DNA of 64,000 nucleotides from Plasmodium brasilianum (GCF_023973825.1 NC_090114.1:124001-188000), one strand, 5' to 3'. Positions 12,119 through 26,822 are shown, counted from the stretch's first letter. The notes: generated from the sequence alone by a model not told the origin. Numbers and translations are program-made.

Positions 12119-14834
12119 TATAAATATATTTAATGCTCTAATATACTAAGGAAGCAATTAATAATAATATAATATACTTCTAATGATAATGGATGCTATA
12201 TTTATTTTACAAATATTTTTTTGTTATTGATTTGTAAAAAATTAATAAAAATTATATAACTATAACTCCTGTTACAAAATATACAGTAAAAAAATTATAA
12301 ATACATATTATAAAATTTTAGTTTTAATTTTATTTATAAAAAATTAACTCTCGTCAATATAAGATAATATAATTTTATTCATAAATATTCAAATACTATA
12401 GTTTTATTATTTAATGTAGTGCACTAATTAAGTAATTCTTTTTATTAATTTTTTCCAAAAGGAAATAGAAAACAAAGATATATATGATTTTGAAATATAT
12501 CTAAATGTTGAGTTTATATAGAATATATAGCGTAGAGAATATAGATAATAGAATGCTCTATATATGAATACTATAAGTACAATTTTTATGGATGCTATAA
12601 TAATAATAATACTAAGAGTATAAACATTTTATTTTAGAAGGACCCATCATTGCTCTTAAAAAACATATATTATTTTAACAGTATATTTATGGTAATAATA
12701 TAATGATAGAATTATATTTTGTTTTATAATAATAAATACAGAAGCTTTAGATAATACCTCAACCCATACAATCCTTTATAGTAATAAATATATAAACTGC
12801 AACTACATATATGCAGAAACATATATTATAAATAGAAATAAAAATTGATTTTTTAATATTCTACCATAATTTTTGAATATTATTTTTAATTATGTTTAAT
12901 ATATACCACTATTAATTAAAGAAAAATCTTTATATTCAACTACTTAATTTTTTATATATTTTTTTAATTAATTTTTTCTTATATAGAATATACGTTAAAT
13001 ACGAAGAAAAAAAATAAATAAAATAAACAGTGTCAAAATAGTAGTATTTGTCTTTTCTGAGCATATATTTATTATTTAAATGGACTAAAATAGTTTAATA
13101 AAATTTAGTAATATTAATTAATAAAAAAAAAATATATATGTACTTCTTATAAAAATTTTTATTATCTATATTTTCATTTTCAACATACAATATTCCCATA
13201 CATATTAGCCTAATATTATATAGGTCCTATGTATACTATTACAAAGAAAAATATGTACATTGGTCAATATATTGACAAAAAAATACTTTTCAAATATTAT
13301 ATAAATGATATAATTAAAATATATATTAATATTTTCATATTATTTTCATTTAAATCTGTAAATAATCATATATAAAAAGTAAAATTTAATCATGTAAATT
13401 ACTTTTAGAAAATATTGCACGATAATTTTTATTCATTAGTATTATTTAGGCAAAACTTTATAACAAAAATTGTGTCTTCATTTTGATAAAATTTAATAAT
13501 ATTTATAAAAAGAATAATAAAATATTATCTATTTATAAACCATTTATAAAAAAATAATTTTTTTTTCATTTTTATTTTGTTTATAAAATTTTTATTATTA
13601 ATATAAAAAAATTACTAGAGGTTAATAGAGACTATGAAAACATATGTATATCTATGAAATTATATTAATTTTTAAATAAATATATTTAAATAAAAGAATA
13701 AGAAATAAAATTTATATATAAATATCTATCTTTATGTGATTATTTTACTAAAAAGAAAAATGCATTTTTTTTCCTTACCCTTAATAGAAATTTTTATTCT
13801 CATATATATATAGTATATTCTTAGATGTCTACAATTATGGAAGAACAATATTAAAAAGAAAACTATTTCAATGTACTATTTATTGATATATAATTACATT
13901 TAATTCAGTAATGTTGTCCTTTAACGTTGTAAAATATAATGAAATTTATGCAGTATATTTATTTATAAATTTTCAATATAAATTAAATTTAATTATTTTT
14001 TGAAAAATTGAATTAACTCCTAAATTATGAACAATAATAAAATAACAAATGGTTTTAGCAGTTCACATAAATAAAAAAAATCACAAATTCAAAGATTTTA
14101 AGCAAATAATTGATAACCCATACACAATAAAGTTATTATTTTTTTATATATTTATTTTTTCCCTTTCAAACTAGGAACAAATAGTTAAACAATTAATAAA
14201 AGCACTATTAAAATATGTATTATTTATAACACATGTCTCATAAAACCTAATTTATAGAATAATTAATATGTATTTTAAGTAAATATATATATATATTCCA
14301 ATGCAACGAAATGCATGAACTTCATGTAATTACTCACAAAGTAAGTCCCGTTAATTTTTTATTTTAAAGTAGTGAAGCATATTTTTTAAATTATATCAAC
14401 ATATAATAATTTTAAATTAGAAAAAGTAAAAAAATAAAAAATACTTTTTCATATAGTTCAAATATAAAATAACATACGGCTTAAATGAAACAATAAAAAT
14501 TTTACTATAATAAATTCATTTTAAGACGCATATATATTTTTCTATGAAAGTATATATAAATACACAAATATATATTTTATGTCATAATATGTAATGAAAT
14601 AAAATAATAATTTAAAATACATTTTGAAGGAAGATAATACGTTCAAATTCAAAAATATCTAAGAATATATTTTTCTATTGTTGTATATCAAAAATTCCTT
14701 GTTCATGTAGGTGCACTTAAATAAAAGTAATCAATTATAAGAATGTTTAATAGATATATAACTAAATATAGAAATTTTATTACATCACATTAATCATTTC
14801 ATTATAGAATAGTTCGTATTTCTTATTGTTCATT
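12119..14834. other. Spacer between the first fam pair
   Basis: About 2.7 kb with no gene. Its first 450 bases are the conserved 5' flank of the 11219 gene, including the element at 12515-12547. The remainder is AT-rich with poly-A/T tracts and falls downstream of the type B gene. Confidence 0.55.
12515..12547 (-). promoter_or_regulatory. Conserved upstream element of fam gene 11219
   Basis: The plus strand reads atatagaatatatag, then cgtagagaatatagata, about 400 bp upstream of the ATG at 12118. Related tagaata...gagaatatagata strings sit at nearly the same distance before most of the fam genes in the window. A promoter or leader role is inferred only from this conserved position. Confidence 0.4.
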
Positions 14835-15856
14835 TTACCTTTTTTTGAACTTAATTTTTTCATATTTTTTAACTTTTTTATGGTAGTAAAAAACCCTTAA
14901 TATACATGTGACACCTATTATAAAGAGGGGTATAAAATATATCAGAAAACCAAAGAAACCGGTTATATAAGAATGTTTATCTATATTAGAACTTCCTGAA
15001 TTCCCTGTTACATTAACAGCATATTCGAAGAAAGAACTAAAATGAGATTGTTTCAACCTTTCATGTAGAGGTTGCAACATTACTTGTACTGCTTTCACAT
15101 TTCCTTTATCCGCGTACCCCAAAGGTTTAGAGATAATATTCAAAATCTTAAACAATCCTCTTATTAATCCGAAACCCACGTATAAATCTAGTAAAAGCAA
15201 TATGGATAACAACAAAACAAAAAATATAGGTAAACCAAATCGAAATCCATACTTTTTACGTATTATTTTTTGATAAATCCTATTACTAATCCCCCTGTTG
15301 TTTTTAAGAAAGTTAGCATAATCAAGTTCTTTGAATATCTTTTTTTCGAAACGGGAATATTGTTCTGTTTCAAATATACAAGAATTATTTTTCTTATCTT
15401 TTTTGTGCCTTTCCATGTTCCTTGATAAACTTCTATTTGATTGTCTATTTAATTGTTCAAATATGTTTTCATTATTAGATATATCTTTTCTTTTTGTCAT
15501 ATCAATATTTGGTATCCCTTCTTTTAACCCCATAGTACATGAATCCTTATTATGTTTACATTTTGCTAATAATCGATAATTCTTTTTATTTAATTTTTTG
15601 TCATTTTTATAGTTTTCACCCAAAGATTCATAAAATGTCCTCTAAAACAATAAAGTAAATATTTATAATTAAAAAGAATCAGTGATATTATGCTAAAGAA
15701 AAGTATTAATAAATATAAAGCACAAGAAAAAGAAATATTTGCAAATATCTTTAGATAATATTATCATACATTTTCATTGCTAAAATGGCATATCCATGTT
15801 AATGGTATAAACGTAGCAATATTAATAAATAAGAGTAACTTAATTTTTTTTTCCAT
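14835..15856 (-). CDS. fam-l-like exported two-TM protein (type B)
   Basis: Exon 1 is 15856-15770 (29 codons, start MEKKIKLLLFINIATF) and exon 2 is 15641-14835, giving 297 residues. The intron is 128 nt with donor gtatga and acceptor attgttttag. Exon 1 is a hydrophobic signal/anchor. Exon 2 has NYRLLAK (RxLx motif at residues 52-56), then a hydrophilic spacer. The type B block RFEKKIFKELDYANFLKNNR follows, then membrane segments at about 163-185 and 256-280. The tail is YHKKVKKYEKIKFKKR. This matches the P. malariae fam-l/fam-m exported families; I think this type is fam-l. The downstream neighbour 11219 is type A. The RxLx motif lies at the same exon 2 codon position as in the other six fam genes. 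Confidence 0.87.
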
Positions 15857-18479
15857 TATATAAAATTTATATATTGTAGTATATTCAATTAAAAAAAAAT
15901 TATATTCATGTAATATACATTTAATAATGACACTACATCTATTTTTTTAATTTTTTATTATTCTGTTCTCATAAAAAAATTATGTAACAAAAATATCAAT
16001 AATACATTTTATAAAACAGAAAGAAAAAAATAAATGATATAAATTATGTTAAAATTTATATTTTAATTTTATTCTCTAAAATATAATATAATTAAAATAA
16101 TTATAATTTATTTTAATTCATACATATTTAGAATATATAATTTTGTTACCTAGAATAGTAAATTAACAAATGTTATTATTAATTCTTTTCAAAAAAAAAT
16201 ATATATATATTTTTTTTTTGCTATTTGTAAATATTCAATTTATCTGCAGTATAGAATACAGAGAATATAGATATAATCTATTTTTATAATTATTGATACA
16301 TTAATTACAGATATTACCAAATTTACTATTTTACTATATATATTATTATAATTCCATAAACATCATATATTCCAAAAATTGAATATATTTGATATAAAAT
16401 AATAATTGTTCGAACAATATTATAATAGTAAGAATAAATTAAAAGAGTAATAATTTGTAAAAAGGTTTCATTCAATGTTTGATACATACTTTAGTTACTC
16501 TTTAAATCTATACATTCTTTTATATATTATAACATATTTAAAAAAATTAACAACGTCCTACATAACATATGAACATTTTACATTTAAATGTAAACAGAGG
16601 ATTATTTTTTATTCGAGTACTGCAATTTTTTAAAATTCTAATTATTAACTTCATTTTATATCATAATTCTTTATGTTATTTTTTAGCTTCATTTATATAA
16701 TATATTTTGTTTTTCTTAAATATATATATTTAGAAGAAATTTTAATATAGCAAAAACAAAAAAAAAAAAAATGAAAATTGTTTTGTAATTTTTATTAGAA
16801 TTTTATCAAATTTTAATGTGCATCCTTCCAAATATTAATATTTATTCGTCTATTTGCAACTACACTTATGCAATAAAAATCAAATGCTTTGTACTCTTCA
16901 TGATTTAATAAATATATTTTAAAAAGTACATGCCTTGTGATTAAAAAACAAATATTAATCTTAATTGGACGGTTCAAATGTAAATTAAAAAATAGTATTT
17001 TTAAAAAATATAAAACTTAATCACTTGTAAGGCACTTAAATAAAACCTATTAAAAAATAGTATAATTTATAATTAATAATTTCATTAGCATTATAATTAA
17101 TACTTAAAGTAAAATACATAAGAAATTATATTTTTTTATAAAAGCAATATAACATTTATATGAGTTGACTTATACATATATGCTGATTCTCTTTTATTTA
17201 ATATTATATAATTAAAATAAAGATGAAAAAAAATTTCGAAAAAATTTAAAGATATTAATAAAAACTCTTTACACTTATAGACGTATTTAATGTCATATTA
17301 TTACTTTGGAAATCGCATGTATAGACAAAAAATGAAAAGTAACACAAATTCATAATTTTTATTTATATGTACTTTTGTTATGGAAAAATATATATTTAAC
17401 TTTAAAAGTTAAATATATATTATTTAATTGTTAAATGAATTTCATTGAAAATATAATAATAACATTTATTATGCATTAATTCTTTAAGACTTAACCAAAA
17501 CAATCATTTTTTTATTGTTATAATATAACGCCAAATTAACAGAGATACAAAAATATAATCTCTTAATGTATTTCCAAAAAAAAAAATATATTTCTTTTTT
17601 ATCCACATTTTTTTTATTATAGAAATTTAAATAATTATTATGAGTTTTAATTCTAACAATTAATTAAATTCAAAAATAATACGACAAAAGTATCATAATT
17701 TAATTAATTATAAAGCATTATAAATTTTAAAATTAATAAAGTTCTATTAATAATTTGTTCTTAAAATCAAAATAATATTAGTGTACTTTGACAATATCAT
17801 AAATAGGATAAATATATAAGAATTTAATAAAAGCATTCTTATATTAAGTTTTAAAATATATATTTCTCAAGTTTTTTTACATAAATTATCTATTATATGT
17901 ATATTTAAGTAAGAAATACATGGTAATTAAATAAAACACAAACGTTTAGTTTTATTAAATGAAGAATAAAGTGAAACATCTAAATTAAAACTAATATACA
18001 TTATGTTTCTTTGAAAAATTTTTAATATACTTAAATTCTTAAAATAGAAAAAAGAAAATATATGATTGTTAAATATATAAACTACCTCACTAGCTCGAGT
18101 GACATATTGAATGTTACTATATATATCAAATTTAATGAATACATAATTCTTATTATAAAAATTTAGATTAAACATATATACACATATTTTCTTCCTATAA
18201 AAAACTCACATTGCTATGAATACTCAGAAATATCAATTTCTTAGTTTTATTAAACACAATATTACATATATATATATAATGTTAAGACATGTTAATAAAT
18301 AAATTCAAAATAATACATCACAATAGGAAAAAATATATAAAAACATCTACTTTTATAAATATTTAGTACATATACTTTTATCCTTATTTATAAATATATA
18401 TGCATATATTATATATTTACCTAGATAAAATCTACATGAATCTAATAAAGAAATATGTTGAAAACATTATATCATACAA
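15857..18479. other. Spacer upstream of fam gene 14835
   Basis: The first 450 bases are the fam-type 5' flank with the element at 16249-16273. The rest is AT-rich. An 82-codon minus-strand frame at 17927-18175 is Asn/Ile/Phe/Tyr-rich with no signal, motif or paralogue, and I do not support it as a gene. Confidence 0.5.
16249..16273 (-). promoter_or_regulatory. Conserved upstream element of fam gene 14835
   Basis: The string gtatagaataca followed by gagaatatagata lies about 400 bp upstream of the ATG at 15856. It is a clear match to the elements before 43038 and 39447. Confidence 0.4.
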
Positions 18480-18499
18480 AATATTATATACTTTTTTTA

Positions 18500-19110
18500 G
18501 TTGCAAGATAAACATTTTCCCTCATAGCAATATTTTTACACATATTCTTTAACTAAATTTCCTTTAACTTCAAATGCCTATAATAAGAGTTTAACCAATA
18601 CTTGAATAACCATAGAAATACCTAATATAACTAGGAATAACGAAAAACATGTAAATTTATCATAGATTTCTAAGAATAAAAGTAATAAAATTCTTATTAT
18701 CAAAAGTTTTACTGGTGCAAAAAATGTTAAAAAGATTCTTTCACAAACTACATATATTAAAATTTTTTTCCAAGTAGAACAGGTACATTTTTTGTATTAT
18801 ATATAAAGGAATAAATTCCTTATAGAGTAGCTTTTTAAAAAATATTTTACTGTTGAAAAAGATTTATATATAACAAAAGGGTACTTCTTGACTAAATCTT
18901 TTTGATTCAGAACTTAAATTATCTTTATTTGACAATTAACTTTTCCTATCATACTCTGATTCTCAATTAACGTATTAATTTCTTTAATGATTGTATCTCT
19001 TTTTATGTAACATTTTTTAAAGCCACAATTTTCGTTTCAATCGAATTTTCTGGTAATAATATACTTGTTCTTGAATTGAATATTCCATCTTCACAGTTTT
19101 TATTATCTAA
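18500..19110 (-). pseudogene. Decayed exported or membrane protein gene
   Basis: Read on the minus strand, several coding-like pieces occur in one direction but in shifting frames with stops. First comes DGIFNSRTSILLPENSIETK continuing to VALKNVT and a stop. Next are fragments including INTLIENQSMIGKVN and SESKRFSQEVPFCYI. Last is a membrane-rich end containing KLLIIRILLLLFLEIYDKF and CFSLFLVILGISMVIQVLVK with a stop. Order and content (hydrophilic, then two hydrophobic segments) resemble exported two-TM proteins. It lies about 2.7 kb from the lone fam gene at 21837, the spacing seen within fam pairs, so it may be that gene's lost partner. I cannot assign the family firmly. Confidence 0.4.
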
Positions 19111-21836
19111 ATATTAATTACATATACTTTACAAATAAAAGAATATATTTTTAATATTCATAATTTGATAAATTTATTTAAGCATTAGGTAGAACTTTTT
19201 TATTATCATATATATATATATATATTTATATTATTCACCCTTTTTGTGTGCTTAAAATAAGGATAGTGTTCAAATATTTTTTTTTCATAGAGATGTTAAA
19301 ATATTTTCTTTATTAAATATATTTTGTTTATAATTTTATAATTTTAAAAAATAATTATTGCATTTAAATTATTACAGGAATTAAAAACATATAAAGTTCA
19401 TAACATAAATAAACTAATTCTATTAAGGAGTAAAATTTATATAAATTCATAGAAGACATTAATAGTTAACATATAAAATAATTTTAAAATAATTAATTAT
19501 TATAGCTATATATCAGATTTATTATCATATGTTTTTCCATTTTATCAATATTTTATTTTTCATTATACCATAAATAAGTAATAATCGAAAGATACATATA
19601 TATATACTATTTTCCTTTATTAGAAAAAAAAAAAGTATATTTTTTTCGATATTCAATTATTGTTATAATTGAATGTATATTACAATAAAAAATTACATAA
19701 ATTTATATATGAAGTTGTAAAAATAAAATAAATTATTATTGATATAAAAACCATTTTTAAAAGAGTAATACTTAATTTTTTTTTAATATATTATAATATA
19801 TGAAAGTGATATGTTTATACTACTAATATCATATAAAAATATTGTTGAATCTTAATTTTATTATGATTTAATATGATTTATTTTATTTATTTAAAATTCC
19901 AAAAAATACAATTGTTACAAAATTTATACATCTAATGAGTACTAAAATATATGTATATAATAGTTTTATCAGTACAAAAATATTCAATATATATGAGTAT
20001 TGTAATATTTTAATTATAGCCTTTCTAGTTAGAAAAAATTATGGTAAATAATAACATTTCATTTTGAAAATATATTAAATGGAAAAGAATGATTCTTATA
20101 ATTTAATTTTAATATATTTTAATAAAAAAATTTTGTAAATCCTCTAGATTTCAATATTATATAATATAAAATGATTATAATATTATTATATTTAACAAAA
20201 ATAATTATTTAAAATTCTTAGATAAATATATTTGATAACAATGTTGTAAATTAAAAGAACAAATATGCTATGATTATAAATTTCTATTTACACAGCATGT
20301 TCGTGTTCTTATGTAATTTGTTCATAACAAAAAACAAATTTTAAAATTTTTTTTTGTCTTATATGCAAATAAGTTATTATCTCATATATACCAAGCAACA
20401 TGAATAAGACATATATATATAAATCTAAATAATGGGTTTACTTTTACTTATTTCTTACTATTTTTTTATTTCTATGTTCTTTTAAATTATTTTTTTTTTT
20501 AAGCATATATAATATATTAGTAAATTTACATTTACCCTATCGATATAATTAATAAGAGAATTATAAAATTCCGTTCTTTTTTATTATTAAGCCTAATTTC
20601 ATTTTGTGTCACTCAAAATAATATAAATATTGTACATTATTGTCAAATATTAGAAATATCAATAAATTATCTAAAACTTTTGTTGATATTAATAAAATGA
20701 TATAACAATAATAATTTCATGATATTTTCTACATTGTATACATCCATGAAGATTAAATATATTCATTAATTACTAAGACATCTGCGCATAATTTCATGAT
20801 ATTACTTTATATAAAAATAATGTTACAAATAAAATAGAATATTAATAATTCAGCGCAAAAAAAAGGAAAAAGTAAAAAAAATAATTTATCATATTATGTA
20901 TTAGTATTTGATTAAAATTAATTCACTAATATACCATTTTTAAAAATTTTAAAAATTATAAAATCGTATATTGTACATATATATATATATTTCCTTATGG
21001 TAATATATTTTAGTCAATTTTAAAAAATTTCACTATATCTTCAACGAATGATAATAATAAAAAAATAAATGATTTTAACCTTCCATATAATTTTAAAGAA
21101 TTAGAATCCCCATGTTAGTAAAAAATAATAAATAATCCTCATTTCAAAAATATATTATTTTATTGTATATTCATAACATCCAATTTATATCATAAAAAAA
21201 AAAGAAAAACATCTATTAAAAAGTATTAAGTAATAAATATATTTCATAATATATTTCTAATAAAAATTATTTTATACAATAAATTCTATGTTTTTTTTCT
21301 TAAGTTAAATATATACAATGCAACATAATACTCTCTATTTTTTCCAATAAATACAAAAATGTACACTTATTTTTTATAAAAAGCTAATCATATATTTCTC
21401 ATATTACGTACACAAATAATCATCTTACATTACAAAAATACAAAATATTGGAAACGAGCATTTTTCATTTAAAATATAAACTCTAACAGGACATCAATTA
21501 ACATACATTAAGTTTTTATTATATATTAATTTTAACTCCAATACATATATTCCACATAAGTATCTATTTTAATGAACAAATATATATATTAAGCAATAAT
21601 ATTTAATTATTCTGAAAAAACAATTTATAATACAAAATGAATATATTTAAAACTTTCGTATTCACAAATATATTAAGAACATAATTTCTTATTTTTCGTA
21701 ATAACCTTATACGATGTACACCTGTGCTTCTATGAAATTATTTCAATTATAACTATGTTTACAATAAATATATATCTAAAAAAATTATAATTATTACTTC
21801 ATATAAATAATTTCCTTAAAGAAAAATTCATTCTAC
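19111..21836. other. Non-coding spacer
   Basis: No gene is seen. It is AT-rich with an (AT)n run near 19209-19226 and many poly-A/T tracts. Confidence 0.5.
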
Positions 21837-22732
21837 TCATTGTTCTTTTTGTACATTCATTAACTTAAATTTTTTATATTCTTCATTATTTATTAAGATC
21901 TTAGGTATAGTTGTTATAATTACGATAGCTAAAATAATAATAAGTACTCCATAAAATATTGAACAAATATAGTCTTGTACTGCAGTAGGATTGAAAGAAA
22001 AAATAGTTAGTAGCCCTAAAAGCTGCGTCTGTAGAGGCTTCAGCAGCTCCAAACCTTGTAATATAGGGAATCCTATTCCAAACAAGAAAAAAAGAAAAAA
22101 AACAGCAACTGCAAATCCGTAACTTCTAAATTTTATTTTTTTTAAATTTTTATCACTAATTCTTTTATTCTGTTCTTGGAAGATCTCATAATCATTTTTT
22201 CTAATCCATTTTTTTTCAAAATTTAAATATTTTTTATCATACATTCCATCATTATAATCCGTAAGTTTTATATAGAATCTCTTCTTACTTAATGATTTAT
22301 TGGGTTTCCCATTTTTCAGTATTCCCCCTTTTTTATTATTAGATTTATCTTTATTTTTACACTCTTTATAATTTGGCATATCTTTTAATACTACAATATT
22401 TGAGCCCTTACCCTCTTTATATTCAGCTAGTAATCTATAGGTTCTTTTTTTTAAAACTCTACCAAGAGTGTAACTCTCATCCGAAGACTTGATAAACCCA
22501 TTCTAGAAAAAAGAAAAATGTAAATATTTTTTATTTAATAGAATAAATAATTCCATTATAAAAAGTAGTATTTATAAAAAAAAAAAACACTAACAAAATA
22601 TATACCCAACAATTTCCTTATATAATATTATCATACCATGTCATTTATAAAATGGCATAACCAAGTAAAAAGAATAAGCATAGAAATTTTAATTAAAAAC
22701 AGAGTTTTGATATTTTGTTCCTTGATATACAT
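21837..22732 (-). CDS. fam-m-like exported two-TM protein (type A) with shifted start
   Basis: Exon 1 is 22732-22637 (32 codons) and exon 2 is 22502-21837, giving 253 residues. The intron is 134 nt with donor gtatga and acceptor tttctag. The usual ATG before the EQ..K motif is AAG here; an in-frame ATG three codons upstream gives MYIKEQNIKTLFLIKISM, so the frame stays usable. Exon 2 has TYRLLAE, a canonical RxLxE PEXEL at residues 55-59. The type A block DYNDGMYDKKYLNFEKKWIR follows, then two membrane segments at about 161-181 and 210-233. It ends in a Lys/Gln-rich tail NVQKEQ, longer than in the other type A proteins. It is the only fam gene here without an intact type B neighbour; the relic at 18500-19110 may be the partner. 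Confidence 0.85.
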
Positions 22733-23136
22733 CTTTGATATTATTAATATATTTGGAAAAAAAAAAAAATTAATAATAATATAATATATTAATAATGGTG
22801 TACGTTAGTTTATTTAAAAAAAAAAAAAAAAGAATTTATTATTTCTTCGTAATTACTCAATGAAATGTATATAACTGTAATGAATTTTACAACATATATA
22901 AAAAAAAATATATACATTTAAAAAGGTATTATAAAATGTTTACCTTAACAATATTCATAAAAAATAAACTTTCATTAAAATAAAATGATTTAAATTTATT
23001 AGTAATTATTCTAATACATTATTTTATTATTTCATTTAGTGTACTAATTAAATAATATTTTTGTAAATCCTTTTCATGATAAATGAAGAGAAAAAAATTT
23101 CATTTCCTATTATTTGAAAATATTTAACTTTCGATA

Positions 23137-23168
23137 TAATATAGAATGTATACAGTATATTTGTAATA
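23137..23168 (-). promoter_or_regulatory. Diverged upstream element of fam gene 21837
   Basis: The string ataatatagaatgtatacag lies about 410 bp upstream of the ATG at 22732, at the position of the fam upstream element. The gagaatatagata half seen in other copies is missing. Confidence 0.25.
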
Positions 23169-24644
23169 ATGTATTACTATAAAGGTTAAAACAATTTTTA
23201 ATTTTAATTATTTTTTCATGTTGATAATTTTTATTTTATAAACATTATATTCTTGATAAATAATCATTTTTAGTAAAATACTAATTATCGTAACTATATA
23301 ATAAAAGTAATAATAATCGAAAAAAACAACATTCTGTGTTATGTAAATTATAAAAAAATTGTTAGTTACACTTTTGATACATTCCCACTTTAGTAATCAA
23401 TAACACAATTAAAAATTCTTTTTTATAGTTTACCATCTTTTGTATGAATAAATAAATATTTTAAAATCACTTATATATTTATTTTTTTATTTTTCTATCA
23501 TATTATTTCAAAAATATAATTTTAATTTAAGTTTAATTTATAACATTATTTAAAAAAAAAAAAATATATATTTAGTTAAGTAGTAATTTTATATATTTTT
23601 AATTAATTATTTATATTTAGAAGAAATATTATTGAAGTAAAAAAAAAAAAAAATTAGAGAGAGAGGGAATGGAAAATAATGTTAAAAAAATATTTCATAC
23701 TTTTTCATTATATAAAAATATATTAAATGGTAACAAATTTATTAATAATATACAGGATATAACATTCATATAACCAATTAAAACAAATAACAATATAATA
23801 TACTACTATATGTGATACATTACTTTTTCTATTAAAAATTTTAAGAAGAAATTATTATTTTTTATTTATTTTTATAAAGGTGCTAGGTGTGAGGAACATA
23901 TTTTACTGCTACTCTATAATAAACCTACATAAATATATAAATAATATTCTATTAAACAAACTTTTAACAACGATAATATATTGTGCTAAAATTTTTCTAA
24001 ACCTTATACGTTATTGAAAAGAGAACATTAATTGTAATAATATGATGAGCACCAAAAAATATTGTAAACATCTGAAATATAACTTTATACTACTGTTCTG
24101 AAGAAGTACTATATTCTAAGCGTATATATAAAAAATTAAAAAAGAGTAAAAATAGATAAATTTATATCCCCATTTTAGAACTAAAAAAAATTAACATTAT
24201 TATATTTTTATTATTTTATTGTATATATATGTATATATATCATATTTATGAACACACTTATTTCGTTACTTGTTCCTTTTCTCACACTTTTCAGTTTTCG
24301 TTCTTTTATTACAGATAATGTTACTATATAATATATACAATAAACTATTTTTTATATATACAAAAACATAAATATATAACATAAAATCACTATAAAACGT
24401 AAGTGCAGTATATTATAAAATTATGTTAAATTAGATATAAATGGACTTTTGCATTTTTGGTAACACCTAAGATTTATAAATATTTTTTTTTGTCCTTTTT
24501 AAACAGTATATCTTTATTTATCTAAATTATTTATATTTTATTTTTAATTTAAATTTCATTAGAAAATATATTAATTTTCTTGTAAAATATTAAAATATCT
24601 ACTTATTATGTGTATATAAAATAGCTTATATATGTAACCATATG

Positions 24645-24665
24645 TATATATATATATATATATAT
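24645..24665. repeat. (AT)n microsatellite
   Basis: A perfect TA dinucleotide run in non-coding spacer. Confidence 0.7.
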
Positions 24666-26779
24666 TTTAATAAAATTTACGTGCTTTTCATATTATGCCT
24701 TTTATATATATAATACATTAAAATAAAAATAGTTATATAATAAATAATATTAAATTTCATATTATCATAATAATATTTATAAAAGTTATATAGTAAAATA
24801 TTTACTAATTATGAAATATTCACTTCAATATTCAATTTATATAGAATTTAATATATCATTTGTAAGGTTACAGATATAATTAGGTTATCTATATTTATAT
24901 TTTTTATTTTAAAATAAGAAAAACTTCATAACCACCCCCTTTTTTTTTTTAATATATATGTTATACTGTTTCCGAAAAGTTCATAATATTCAATAAATAC
25001 ATAGACTTTTTGTGAATTTTGAAAAATCAAACCTGCGATATAATAATATATATATATTGTACAAGAGATAAATAATTTTTGCTTGAAATTGCAAATTTTC
25101 AAATATTAATATGGAACTTGTAAAAATTATATAACTAACAGCAATAGGTTACTACTTATAAAATTTATTAATGAAGTGTATGAAGCTTCTATGTTTTAAT
25201 GAATTGCTGTTCTTATAAGGCATTCAGTCTAGCGGTCAAACGCATGAGAATAAACATATTACAATAATATGTAGTACGAATTTGTCTAAAATTTCCAATA
25301 ATTTCATTAACATTTACACTATTATTTTTCATATTTATTTTTTTTTGTTGAACTACACATTATTCCTACGAAAAATAATAATTCTACTCTTCAATCCACA
25401 TAATCTATTACAACAAATTATTGTTGTATTGATATCTTACAAATAACTATATTTTTTAATATTATTTAACTTCATTTAAAAAATGATACTGCTATCAATA
25501 AAAAAATAAAATAAAATATTGAAATATTTAGATGAACAAAATGATTAAAGAACTAATCACTGTTCTGAAAATTATTATACATATGTAACTCACAGTACAT
25601 ACTATATAGAACACTATTGTGTAAATAACTCTAATTTATAAAAGTTCAATAATAATAACTTTTGTAGTTACAAAACAAATTATTGAACAAGTAAATTGAA
25701 AGGTGTTTTAAAAAAACACCAAAAAGAAAAAAGGCTCTAATAACTTTTTTTAAAATAATTACCAGAAATATAATATTTTAAGAGAATTATTCTAACAAAA
25801 CTATAAAAATTTCATATATAAAGATCTTTGTTAATAAGTTTTAAAAAGATACAAAATATTAATGTACCAATATTTTATGACAAAATATAAGTTATAAGAT
25901 ATAAATATTGAAAATATGAAGAATTATAGATTTTAAATGCATAACCAATATCCATATTATTGTTTAAGATATACGTTTTTAGGATACACTCTGCTTCTTG
26001 TAGGAAACAATCCACATTATATATAAATGTAAAATTAATAGACAGGATAAAATAATAATTTGTTAATCATTACTTTATCTATAGATGTGATGATAAAGAG
26101 AATTATCATTATATTGCATAAATATTTGTAATAGTAAGAATATATTATCATTTAATGTATAAATAGACATACATAATAATATTTTATTCTTATAATAAAA
26201 TAATAAGAAGCATAATAAATTATAGAACTCTAATTTTAAAAAATCCTTGCTAAATCCATACAATATGATGTTATATAAATTGCCCATAAAACAGTAATAT
26301 ATAATACATTAAGATTAAAATGTATTAATTAAAACGTTACTATAATATCATATATTTTACATTAAAATAATGTAAATAAATAAAACTCATTAAATTATGG
26401 ATAAAATTATATATAAAAACACGTGTTTTGTATAATATGATGCGACTATATATTTACATATATAACTAAAAGATTATACTTAAAATCAAAAGATGTTTAT
26501 CAGAAAATAATTCTTTTAATAATATTTTTCATTTATATTTTTTTTAATGCTGTATTCACTATTATAATATATATATTATGAAAACTTTTTTTATGAAATA
26601 ATATAAATTATAAATTTAAATTGTTAAAGGCTTTTAATAATATCATACATGTCAGCTAGGGTACTCGGTAATTATATATATTAAATAAGAAAAAATTATA
26701 ATATATTGATTAAATTCACTTAATAAACTTAAATTGGATTAATCATATATATACATCCATTTACTTCCTGCTCTACGTC

Positions 26780-26783
<4 letters not shown>

Positions 26784-26819
<36 letters not shown>
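26784..26819. repeat. (AT)18 microsatellite
   Basis: An uninterrupted AT dinucleotide tract of about 36 bp, the longest pure one in the window. It lies in spacer DNA. Confidence 0.85.

Positions 26820-26822
<3 letters not shown>

Noticed and set aside
17927..18175. 82-codon minus-strand open frame
   Set aside because: No signal, motif or related copy in the window; composition typical of random AT-rich frames.
25205..25255. GC-richer stretch containing ggcattcagtctagcggtc
   Set aside because: Considered as a tRNA-like or small RNA gene, but no cloverleaf or B-box is visible.
26075..26287. 70-codon minus-strand open frame
   Set aside because: Random-like composition, alone in a 6 kb spacer.
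26784..26819. Regular AT repeats considered as a CRISPR-like or origin-like array
   Set aside because: Simple dinucleotide microsatellite without spacers; the host is a eukaryote.
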